Position numbers and translations under genes: made by a program. 64,000 nt of DNA from JBHHUI01 sp965248775 (GTDB lineage Bacteria; Chloroflexota; Anaerolineae; Anaerolineales; JBHHUI01): NCBI GenBank assembly GCA_965248775.1, contig OZ252150.1, positions 4,216,001 to 4,280,000 on the forward strand, in the 5' to 3' direction. How positions within the stretch are numbered: position 1 is the first letter of the stretch; every line of letters begins with the position of its first letter. The notes under the pieces were generated by a model. It was not told the origin of the DNA and did not search any database. It was given only the letters and a program-made list of their open reading frames with translations. Below, piece by piece: positions 43,309 through 50,343 of the stretch.

Positions 43309-43355
43309 TATAATGCGCGCGCTGGCGGCGGGGCCTCATACCCCGCCGCCTTTTT
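43309..43355 (+). promoter_or_regulatory. TATAAT followed by an attenuator-like hairpin just before the next gene
   Basis: TATAAT at 43309-43314. Ten bases on, GGCGGCGGGG (43324-43333) pairs perfectly with CCCCGCCGCC (43341-43350), followed by five T. The ATG of the flippase-like gene is at 43363. If transcription begins near 43321, a terminator would form before the gene, suggesting attenuation. No good -35 is visible. Confidence 0.45.
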
Positions 43356-43362
43356 ATACGCT

Positions 43363-44379
43363 ATGAAACGCTGGCAACTCCTGCTCGGTATTCTGATCAG
43401 CGCCTTATTCCTCTGGTTAGCGCTCAGTGGATTGCGCTTGACAGATGTGTGGTCCGCCGTCCGAACGGCCAACTATTGGTGGATTCTACCCGGCGTTGGC
43501 GCCTATATGCTTGGCCTGGTGGTGCGCGCCTGGCGTTGGCATTATCTCCTGCGCCCGCTGAAGTCGGTTTCCACAAGCACAATCTTTCCCATCGTCACCA
43601 TTGGTTACATGGGCAACAATATATATCCTGCTCGCATCGGCGAAATTTTGCGGGCGTATGTTCTCAAGCGCAAAGAAGACATTTCCATCAGCGCTTCACT
43701 GGCAACAATAATCGTCGAGCGCATCTTCGATGGCGTAGTGATGCTCGGCTTCGTGATCTTCAACCTACCGACATTGACGAGTGTGGCTGGTGCATCTGGC
43801 TTTGTGGGCAGCATTCAGCAGGTTGCCATCTGGGGGACGGCGGCCTTTGGTGGTGTGCTGCTCGTGTTTCTGCTCACGGCCATGTTCCCGAATCCGGCAA
43901 CGCGCATCTTCGCATGGCTGATCGAACACACCCTGCCCGTCCGCCTGCGTCCGAAAGTCCAAGGCTTGCTGTTGCGCTTCTTGGAGGGGCTGGGCGCATT
44001 ACGCTCACCACGCGACGCGCTGATGGTTTTCTTTACATCTATTATTATCTGGCTGCTTGAGACGGTGAAGTACTGGTTCGTCATGCAAGCCTTCAGCTTC
44101 ACAGTGAGCTTCTTTGCGCTTATGCTTATGAACGGCATTGTGAATCTAGCGACGACGATTCCATCTGCACCCGGATACATCGGGACATTCGATGCACCCG
44201 GTATCGCTGTGCTCGAAGCCTTTGGTGTGGAGGGCACGCTCGCTGCAGCCTACACACTCGTACTGCACGCCGCGCTCTGGTTGCCGCCAACGCTACTTGG
44301 CTTGTATTACTTTGGACGTGAGAGTCTGAGCTGGCAGGAAGTTCGCCACTGGCAAGAAGACAGAAGTCCGGCGCTTTGA
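43363..44379 (+). CDS. Flippase-like (UPF0104 / LPG synthase TM-type) membrane protein
   Basis: 338 residues with about eight membrane helices. TIGYMGNNIYPARIGEILRAYVLKRKEDISISASLATIIVERIFDGVVMLGF contains the family's RxGE and ERxxD blocks. ATTIPSAPGYIGTFDAPGIAVLEAFG is the PxxPGxxG block. Paralogue of 4786-5766 but more typical of the TIGR00374 group. It is followed at 13 bases by a flavoprotein gene of the protoporphyrinogen-oxidase-like type. Role in lipid or glycan transport is inferred only from relatives. Confidence 0.88.
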   Translation: MKRWQLLLGILISALFLWLALSGLRLTDVWSAVRTANYWWILPGVGAYMLGLVVRAWRWHYLLRPLKSVSTSTIFPIVTIGYMGNNIYPARIGEILRAYVLKRKEDISISASLATIIVERIFDGVVMLGFVIFNLPTLTSVAGASGFVGSIQQVAIWGTAAFGGVLLVFLLTAMFPNPATRIFAWLIEHTLPVRLRPKVQGLLLRFLEGLGALRSPRDALMVFFTSIIIWLLETVKYWFVMQAFSFTVSFFALMLMNGIVNLATTIPSAPGYIGTFDAPGIAVLEAFGVEGTLAAAYTLVLHAALWLPPTLLGLYYFGRESLSWQEVRHWQEDRSPAL

Positions 44380-44392
44380 CCCTTCACGTCTC

Positions 44393-45694
44393 ATGAAAAT
44401 TGCTATCATCGGAGCCGGTGCAGCGGGCCTATCCGCAGCCTATGACCTTGTCAATGCAGGCCACGACGTCACCGTTTTTGAAGCCGGCCCAAAGGTCGGT
44501 GGATTGGCCGCCGGCTTTAAAGCACCACACTGGGACTGGACGCTGGAGAAGTTCTACCACCATTGGTTCCAATCCGACCGCCATATCCTCGGGCTGATCG
44601 ATGAGCTCGGCTGGCGGGATGACGTACTTTTTCCGCGTCCGCAGACGGTCGTGCTCCACGAAGATAAGTTCTATCCGCTCGATTCTCCTCTGGCTGTCTT
44701 GCGCTTCCCGGGCTTCAGCTTTTTCAATCGACTGCGCTTTGGCGCGGTGGCTGCTTTATTGAAGGCTATCCCAGACGGCACGCGGCTCGAAGGAGAGACT
44801 GCCGACGCCTGGCTACGCCGCTGGATGGGTTCGCAGGTGTACGAGACGCTGCTACAGCCATTGTTGGTGAGCAAGTTCGGCGAACGCTATTACCGCGAAG
44901 TGACCATGGCCTGGATGTGGGCGCGCATCAAGGCCCGCACCTCCCGGCTGGGAACATTCAGGGGAGGTTTTCAGACATTTCTAGAGAGATTTGCAAACGA
45001 GCTGGAACGGCGTGACGTGGAAATTCTATTGCAACAGCAGGTGAGTGAGATCGAGAGCGGGCCGCTCAACACGATCGTACTTAAGACACCCTCCGGTCCG
45101 AAATCTTTTGACCATTGCATCGCGACAGTCTCCCCACGCCTGCTGACGAAGCTCGCACCGCAACTCACGGGGCCATATCGCGAGAAACTGCAGAGCCTGC
45201 GCAGCATGGGGGCGGTGGTAATGGTGTTGGCGCTTGACCGGCAGCTGACAGATTATTATTGGTTCAATCTTCCGAAGGGCGTTGGCTATCCTTTCCTGGC
45301 GTTGGTGGAACATACCAATTTTGTGTCGGCAGAGCACTTCGGCGGCGATCGGATTATCTATTGCGGCGATTACCTGGATGCCGACCATGAATATTTTGAC
45401 CTGAGCGAAGAAGAACTTGTGGAACGTTTTATCAGCGTCCTGCCGCGTTTTAACCCTGGTTTTGATCGGAGTTGGATCAAGCAGACCTGGCTCTCCCGTA
45501 CCAAATATGCACAGCCGATCCCCTTCATCAACCACTCGCAGAACATCCCCGATTTGAAAACACCGCTGCAAGGCCTGTGGCTTGCCAGTATGAGTCAGGT
45601 ATACCCCTGGGACCGTGGCACAAACTTCGCAGTAGAACTGGGACGTAAAGTCGCGCGCCACGTGCTACAAACTGAATCAGCCGACGAAGCCTGA
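44393..45694 (+). CDS. FAD-dependent amine oxidase / protoporphyrinogen-oxidase-like protein
   Basis: 433 residues. The FAD dinucleotide-binding start is MKIAIIGAGAAGLSAAYDLVNAGHDVTVFEAGPKVGG. The next conserved part, FYHHWFQSDRHILGLIDELG, occurs in the NAD(P)/FAD amine oxidases close to polysaccharide and carotenoid enzymes. The C-terminal FAD contact is GLWLASMSQVYPWDRGTNFAVELGRKVA. Some relatives sit next to glycosyltransferases and flippases. The adjacent membrane gene at 43363 supports a role in making or moving a glycolipid, but substrate is unknown. Confidence 0.8.
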   Translation: MKIAIIGAGAAGLSAAYDLVNAGHDVTVFEAGPKVGGLAAGFKAPHWDWTLEKFYHHWFQSDRHILGLIDELGWRDDVLFPRPQTVVLHEDKFYPLDSPLAVLRFPGFSFFNRLRFGAVAALLKAIPDGTRLEGETADAWLRRWMGSQVYETLLQPLLVSKFGERYYREVTMAWMWARIKARTSRLGTFRGGFQTFLERFANELERRDVEILLQQQVSEIESGPLNTIVLKTPSGPKSFDHCIATVSPRLLTKLAPQLTGPYREKLQSLRSMGAVVMVLALDRQLTDYYWFNLPKGVGYPFLALVEHTNFVSAEHFGGDRIIYCGDYLDADHEYFDLSEEELVERFISVLPRFNPGFDRSWIKQTWLSRTKYAQPIPFINHSQNIPDLKTPLQGLWLASMSQVYPWDRGTNFAVELGRKVARHVLQTESADEA

Positions 45695-45748
45695 AGCGCA
45701 GCGCCTAAGAATCCCCCACCTACAACAAGAAACGAATATTGGCACGCC

Positions 45749-45775
45749 TGTCGAATTTGGGCTCTCTGCTGCGTC
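45749..45775 (+). promoter_or_regulatory. Candidate ECF42 promoter of the DGPF gene
   Basis: TGTCGA (45749-45754) and CGTC (45772-45775) are separated by 17 bases, 51 bases before the DGPF gene start. The published ECF42 promoter, as I recall it, has TGTCGA at -35 and CG(A/T)C at -10. An overlapping TATAGT (45778-45783) with TTGGGC could be a second, sigma-70 start. Confidence 0.6.
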
Positions 45776-45826
45776 GGTATAGTATGGACTTGACATCACA
45801 ATCCCTCAGACGAAAGGAGTACATTT

Positions 45827-46177
45827 ATGAAATACGTTCTACTTGTTTACGGTGACGAGAATGCCGCGGCTAGCATGCCTGCCGAAGCGATGAAAGCTTT
45901 TATGGACGAGTATGCCGCTTACACCACTGAGATACAGACCAGCGGCGTCCGAAAAGCCGGTGAGGCCTTGCAACCCACTGCAACAGCCACCACCGTACGG
46001 GTGCAGGAGGGCAAGAAAGTCACAACCCATGGTCCGTTTGCCGAGACGAAAGAACAACTCGGCGGCTTCTATCTCATTGAATGTGAGAATCTCGATGAGG
46101 CAATCGAATGGGCGGCGAAGTGCCCGGATGCACGCTTTGGTTCCATCGAAGTCCGGCCCGTGATGGAATACAATTAG
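45827..46177 (+). CDS. DGPF/YCII-domain protein (ECF42-associated)
   Basis: 116 residues. MKYVLLVYGDENAAASMPAEAMKAFMDEYAAYTTEI is the YCII-type ferredoxin-like fold, and THGPFAETKEQLGGFYLIECENLDEAIEWAAKCP contains the HGPF form of the DGPF motif. Proteins of this group are genetically linked to ECF42 sigma factors and their exact function is unknown. ATG 45827 follows GAAAGGAG. It stands directly upstream of the sigma gene, the common arrangement. Confidence 0.9.
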   Translation: MKYVLLVYGDENAAASMPAEAMKAFMDEYAAYTTEIQTSGVRKAGEALQPTATATTVRVQEGKKVTTHGPFAETKEQLGGFYLIECENLDEAIEWAAKCPDARFGSIEVRPVMEYN

Positions 46178-46258
46178 GGGCCTTAGACACAGCACCTTCG
46201 GTGCAGTTGCTGCTATCCACGGACCGCCCGATTTGACCCGTCATCGATTGAGTGCATT

Positions 46259-47536
46259 TTGCCAGAATCAACGACAGAATTCCTAGAGCGTGTTCATCGA
46301 CAGGAGTACGGCCAGCTCATCGCCACGCTCATCGGCTGGCTGGGCGATTTCGAATTAGCGGAAGAAGCACTGCAGGATGCCTTTGTTTCTGCGATGGAGC
46401 ATTGGGAACAGAACGGAGCACCTCGGAAACCCGGTGCCTGGCTGACAACCACGGCTCGGCGCAAGGCCATCGATCGGCTGCGGCGGAACAAACCGCAGGT
46501 CGTGGACCCGGAACAACTCGAAGACTGGACGCCGAAGGAGTTGGCAGTCACGGAGGACTTTGGCGAGGTCGGTGAAATCCCTGACGAACGCTTGAAGTTG
46601 ATTTTCACTTGCTGCCATCCCGCACTACCGCTCGAACAGCAAATCGCACTTACTTTGCATACGATGGGCGGCCTTACAACTACAGAGATTGCAGCGGCCT
46701 TCCTCGTTCCTGTCCCGACAATGGCACAACGGCTGGTGCGTGCCAAACGCAAGATCAAGAATGCCGGTATCCCTTATTACGTTCCCCCGGCTCATCTGCT
46801 GGCCGAGCGACTAGACTCGGTGCTGACAGTGATCTATCTAATCTTCACCGAAGGTTATGCGGCCACGAAAGGTGAAGCGCTCATTCGGCAGGAGTTGTGC
46901 GACGAGGCCATCCGGCTGTCCCGGGTGCTCGAACTCCTGAGTCGCCAGGCGAAGACAGATGTGCCCACAGCGCAATATGCCGAAGTGCTGGGCTTACTCG
47001 CGCTAATGCTGTTGCATCACTCCCGGCGGCAGGCGCGAGTAGACCCCGATGGCGCGTTAGTTTTGCTCGAGCATCAAGACCGTTCAATCTGGGATCGGCG
47101 CGACATTCAAGAAGGGCAGGCACTGATCGAAAAAGCGTTGCATATGCGTCAAGCCGGACCCTATCAAATCCAGGCTGCCATCAGTGCAGTACACGCCGAG
47201 GCCAACAAAGCGGAAGAGACGGACTGGCCGCAGATTGCTACTCTATACAGTGAACTGCGCAAACACATCGACTCAAGTATCATACAACTCAATCAGGCTG
47301 TAGCGGTGTCTCTGGCATTCAGCCCCGAAGACGGCCTGACTCTACTTGAACCGCTGGCGGAAGAACTACAAGACTATGCGCCGTTCCATCTGGCCCTTGC
47401 AGATATGCGTCACCGAACGAAAAAAAATGGGTTGGCGCGCGACGCCTACCAAGCTGCGTTGGAACTCACCCAAAACCAAGTAGAACGCGAGTTTATCCAG
47501 GGACGAATTGAATCTCTGGGGGATAAACTCTCCTGA
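46259..47536 (+). CDS. ECF42-type RNA polymerase sigma factor with C-terminal extension
   Basis: 425 residues from TTG 46259. Sigma region 2 is VHRQEYGQLIATLIGWLGDFELAEEALQDAFVSAMEHW and region 4 is LALEQQIALTLHTMGGLTTTEIAAAFLVPVPTMAQRLVRAKRKIK. After these comes a 250-residue helical extension (GYAATKGEALIRQELCDEAIRLSRVLELL ... MRQAGPYQIQAAISAVHAEANKAEETDWPQIATLYSEL), the DUF6596/TPR-like part that marks the ECF42 group. There is no anti-sigma gene; in this group the extension is required for activity. With the DGPF and SRPBCC genes it forms one stress-type unit. Confidence 0.92.
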   Translation: MPESTTEFLERVHRQEYGQLIATLIGWLGDFELAEEALQDAFVSAMEHWEQNGAPRKPGAWLTTTARRKAIDRLRRNKPQVVDPEQLEDWTPKELAVTEDFGEVGEIPDERLKLIFTCCHPALPLEQQIALTLHTMGGLTTTEIAAAFLVPVPTMAQRLVRAKRKIKNAGIPYYVPPAHLLAERLDSVLTVIYLIFTEGYAATKGEALIRQELCDEAIRLSRVLELLSRQAKTDVPTAQYAEVLGLLALMLLHHSRRQARVDPDGALVLLEHQDRSIWDRRDIQEGQALIEKALHMRQAGPYQIQAAISAVHAEANKAEETDWPQIATLYSELRKHIDSSIIQLNQAVAVSLAFSPEDGLTLLEPLAEELQDYAPFHLALADMRHRTKKNGLARDAYQAALELTQNQVEREFIQGRIESLGDKLS

Positions 47537-47797
47537 GATACAAGTTTTAGACAAGCATCCGAATCGAATTAAAGGAGATTCACAATGACTTCATTCAGTA
47601 CAAGCATCAGCATTAAATCCACTTCCGAAGATCTATGGGCCTTGCTGACAGATGCCCCCGGTTTCCCGGACTGGAACACAACTGTGGACAAGGTCGAAGG
47701 AACCATTATGGTGGACCCCTTTGTCAAGACAGAAAAATGGCCTGGCGTAAGGTGCATTCTCCTTTCGTGAGTCGTGGACATAAATGGTCGCCGTAGT

Positions 47798-47850
47798 GCT
47801 GTGGACATGTGGGCAACTGGCGCATTCTCAGTTGTCCACATGTCCACAGC
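47798..47850. repeat. Long hairpin near the 3' end of the IS3 element
   Basis: GCTGTGGACATGTGGGCAAC (first 20 bases of a 22-base arm, 47798-47819) pairs with 47829-47850 at 21 of 22 positions, around a 9-base loop. Its outer half resembles that of the ISNCY hairpin at 41327-41379: both contain GCTGTGGA-A-GTGGGCAA. The IS1 element inserted exactly at its foot. Confidence 0.75.
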
Positions 47851-47851
47851 G

Positions 47852-48670
47852 GGTAGTGGTTACATGGTAACTGATGGGGACCACGCTGTATTGTAGTAAT
47901 GGAGATACAACTTGAGTACAGCTTCATGGTAAACGTCGGACTTGGAGAAAGAAAGAGTTTTGCGCACGAAGCGAGCCAGTCTCTGGCGCAAGGTGTTGTT
48001 CCAGCGTTCCACGTGAGATGTCTGGCCGCTTTCTTTGCCGACACTTTGGTGAGTGTCGTTTGGTAAAACCTTCTGGTAAGCGTGCCAGAAGTCGCTGAAG
48101 GAGCAACACGCTTTGTAGGATGCTGGGATGGATTTCCATAACGCGCGACAACTTTTTTCACTGCGGTCGCCAATAAAATAGGCCACCACTTGGCGCGTGC
48201 GCCGACACAGCGCGACCCATATCCAACGTTTATCGTTTTTTGTGCGTACAAATGACCATAATTCATCCAATTCCAGCACATCATCCGTTTTTACGGTTTC
48301 TAAAGTGTCAGCCAGGTTCGGCATAGCGCCGGCCTTCTCCAGAATCCAGCGTGCTAATGTCTGCCGCGCGATGCCAAAGATGCGCTCAATGCCGCGCATA
48401 CTGGCTCGCTCTCGATAGGTGCGTAGGACAAATTCTCTGATGAACTCAGGATAAGAACGGCTTTGCGGTTCCAACATTCCATAAGCGGCGCAATCGAGAC
48501 AATGAAACTTCTGACCGCCTTTATAGTCTGTACCATTCTTGACAATGTTGAGGCTCCTGCACTTTGAACACTCATGCGTGATGACACTCTGGATCATTTT
48601 GGCGCTCCTCTGTTTGGCAGGCCAACAACTTACTTTTTCCAGACTCATCAGTCAACATGTAACCACTACC
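47852..48670 (-). mobile_element. IS1-family element, 819 bp, inserted in the IS3 element
   Basis: Both ends begin GGTAGTGGTTACATG and share ACTGATG a little further in. The 7-base direct repeat CACAGCG (47845-47851, 48671-48677) flanks the element; the usual IS1 repeat is 8-9 bases. It encodes one transposase on the minus strand, filling nearly the whole element. Confidence 0.9.
47860..48648 (-). CDS. IS1-family transposase (single-frame type)
   Basis: 262 residues. An N-terminal zinc-binding part, CSKCRSLNIVKNGTDYKGGQKFHCLDCAAY (two CxxC), is followed by a helix-turn-helix (MRGIERIFGIARQTLARWI) and the DDE domain with DDVLELDELWSFVRTKNDKRWIWVALCRRTRQVVAYFIGDRS (first Asp), SFSDFWHAYQKVLP (second) and SHVERWNNTLRQRLARFVRKTLSFSKS (Glu-containing end). 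All in one frame, unlike classical IS1 with InsA/InsB. It reads intact, so this element may still be mobile. ATG may be 48648 or 48597. Confidence 0.92.
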   Translation of the reverse strand: MSLEKVSCWPAKQRSAKMIQSVITHECSKCRSLNIVKNGTDYKGGQKFHCLDCAAYGMLEPQSRSYPEFIREFVLRTYRERASMRGIERIFGIARQTLARWILEKAGAMPNLADTLETVKTDDVLELDELWSFVRTKNDKRWIWVALCRRTRQVVAYFIGDRSEKSCRALWKSIPASYKACCSFSDFWHAYQKVLPNDTHQSVGKESGQTSHVERWNNTLRQRLARFVRKTLSFSKSDVYHEAVLKLYLHYYNTAWSPSVTM

Positions 48671-48686
48671 CACAGCGAAATCGGTG

Positions 48687-49581
48687 TCAGTTCAGCAGCG
48701 TGCGTTCCCCGAAGTACACCTGCGCCGGGGTGAGATAGTCGAGTGATTGATGCGGACGCTCCGCACGGTAGAAGCGAAAGTAGCGTATCAGAGCCTGCCG
48801 TGCTTCGCGCGGGCTGTCGTAGTCGTGCAGATAGACCTCCTCGTATTTCACCGTCCGCCACAGCCGCTCGGTGAAGATATTGCCCAGTCTCGTCGACTGG
48901 ACGAGGTCGAGCGCACGGCCGCGACCATCCATACTGATTTGTGTACCGGCCGCTTGGAGCCGGTCAATGTACTGCGGGCTAGTGAAGTGGCTGCCCTGGT
49001 CGCTGTTCCAGATCGTCGGCGTGGCCGCTGCCAGCGCCCGCTCGACTGCGCGCAACACGAATGGCATTTCCAGCGTCTGGTCGAGCTCCCAGCTGACCAC
49101 GTAGCGGGAGAACCAATCCAGCACAGCCACGAGGTACCCCGTCCAGCCTGTCCGGGGCTGGGCATCCAGCCGCCGCGGAGGCGGATATAGGTGATGTCGA
49201 TTCCCCAGACCTGATTTGGCTGCGTGATCGCCACTCCGCGCAACAAATAGGGGAAAACAGCGTGCTGCTTAGCTCGTTTCCCGTGACCCGGCCCCGGGAC
49301 GGTGTGCTCAGATTCGGGCCCGGATAGATGGCTGCCAACCCCATTTCGCGCATATGACGTTGGACTGCTTTGCGATTGATGGTCATCTCGCGTCGCAATA
49401 CGGCCAGGATCTTGCGCGAACCGTAGAAGGGATGGGCAGTGTAGATTTCATCGATGCGGCACTTGATGTACAACTCTTCCGGTGACGGCGGGACCGGGAC
49501 GTAGTACAAACTGGAGCGACTGATACCCAACAGATCGGCCTGGGTTGCGAGCGATAGCTCAGCATTCTCGCGTTCGACCAT
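48687..49581 (-). pseudogene. IS3 transposase OrfB, broken by a frameshift and a 26-bp insertion
   Basis: From 49581: MVERENAELSLATQADLLGISRSSLYYVP ... YPGPNLSTPS. The expected continuation HGKRAKQHAVFPYLLRGVAITQPNQVWGIDITYIRLRGGWM (first Asp of DDE) lies in another frame, implying one missing base near 49285-49305 in CCCGGGGCCGGG. After GGWM a 26-base stretch (CCCAGCCCCGGACAGGCTGG...) interrupts, then YLVAVLDWFSRYVVSWELDQTLEMP continues to WNSDQGSHFTSPQY (second Asp) and NIFTERLWRTVKYEE (Glu). The insertion includes a partial copy of the local GGCTGGA sequence, consistent with a slip event. It makes the transposase non-functional. Confidence 0.88.
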
Positions 49582-49591
49582 CGTCAGTCGC

Positions 49592-49906
49592 TCACTTCTC
49601 GATGACGTTGAGGCCAGATTTTATTTTGAGCCAGGCTAACTGCGTCGTCAGCCGGCCAATCTGCGCATACAGCGCTTCGCGTTCGCTCTCGTGTGCCGCC
49701 TCGAGCTCGCGCATCGTGTGGTTCTCGTTGCTGAACACGCTAGGTAAGCGCTCGACCGCCTGCGCTTTCCATTTGCGGAGCATATTGACGTGCATGCCAT
49801 ACTCAGCGGCGATCTGCGCGAATGTGCGCTCTTCCCGCAGTAGTTCGAGAACGATCTGGGCTTTCCGTTCGGCGCTGTAGTGGGTGCGGGTTTTCTTCTT
49901 TGTCAT
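49592..49906 (-). CDS. IS3-family OrfA (transposase helix-turn-helix part)
   Basis: 104 residues. KKKTRTHYSAERKAQIVLELLREERTFAQIAAEYGMHVNMLRKWKAQAVERLPSVF is the InsE/OrfA helix-turn-helix, followed by a leucine-zipper-like helix (ELEAAHESEREALYAQIGRLTTQLAWLKIKSG). Intact. OrfB starts ten bases after its stop and in other IS3 elements would be made by a -1 frameshift, but here it is separate and broken. Confidence 0.92.
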   Translation of the reverse strand: MTKKKTRTHYSAERKAQIVLELLREERTFAQIAAEYGMHVNMLRKWKAQAVERLPSVFSNENHTMRELEAAHESEREALYAQIGRLTTQLAWLKIKSGLNVIEK

Positions 49907-50284
49907 GGCTGGCAGTGTACCTTAGCCCGACGTGTTTTCGTGTCTAGATTCTGGGGTCCACTATACATCGCCTCGGGTGAGAAGATCACGGTGCATGCGA
50001 AGATCAATCCAGGCCGGGCCTTCCCTGTGAAAGTGGCTGAGTTTGTTCCAAGTTCGCGAATGGTATGGGCCGGCGGCATGCCGTTCGGACTTTTCAATGG
50101 CGTGCGGACATACACCCTCACCGAGCAAGCTGATGGGAATGTCGAATTCGCGATGCGCGAGGAATATTCGGGACTGATGGCCGGGATGATGACACGCTCA
50201 ATCCCGGATCTGCAACCTGCGTTCGAAGAATTCGCCTCTGCACTTAAGAAACGCGCCGAGGGAAGTTAAGTAGTTGGCCTGAAA

Positions 50285-50333
50285 TCCTCCAACCATCAGG
50301 AGGCAGAAACTTGATCGTTTGATGGTTGGAGGA
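50285..50333. repeat. 14-bp inverted repeat between convergent genes
   Basis: TCCTCCAACCATCA (50285-50298) pairs perfectly with TGATGGTTGGAGGA (50320-50333). It lies between the SRPBCC remnant and the flavoprotein gene and may end both transcripts, or be a small dispersed repeat. Confidence 0.55.
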
Positions 50334-50343
50334 GAATGTCTTA

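Larger units (their letters stand above)
47707..49965 (-). mobile_element. IS3-family element carrying a nested IS1 element
   Basis: The left end reads TATGGTGGACCCC and the right end on the minus strand TATAGTGGACCCC, terminal repeats of the IS150-like group of IS3. The direct repeat CAT (47704-47706 and 49966-49968) flanks it. Without the nested IS1 the element is about 1.43 kb, with orfA and orfB on the minus strand. orfB carries a frameshift and a 26-bp insertion, so the element is probably unable to move itself. Confidence 0.9.
47585..50269 (+). pseudogene. SRPBCC (START-like) protein gene split by nested insertion sequences
   Basis: The 5' part begins at ATG 47585 (MTSFSTSISIKSTSEDLWALLTDAPGFPDWNTTVDKVEGT). 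The 3' part resumes at 49969 (ASGEKITVHAKINPGRAFPVKVAEFVPSSRMVWAGGMPFG) and runs to TAA 50267-50269. Removing the IS3 element plus one copy of CAT joins ACC-AT to C-GCC and restores VEGTIASGEKITV in frame, giving about 142 residues. SRPBCC/polyketide cyclase-like proteins bind small hydrophobic ligands. The gene follows the ECF42 sigma gene and was likely part of its regulon before interruption. Confidence 0.9.

Noticed and set aside
47724..48284. 186-codon open frame on the minus strand overlapping the IS1 transposase
   Set aside because: It is the other-frame shadow of the transposase and runs over the hairpin; no domain pattern.
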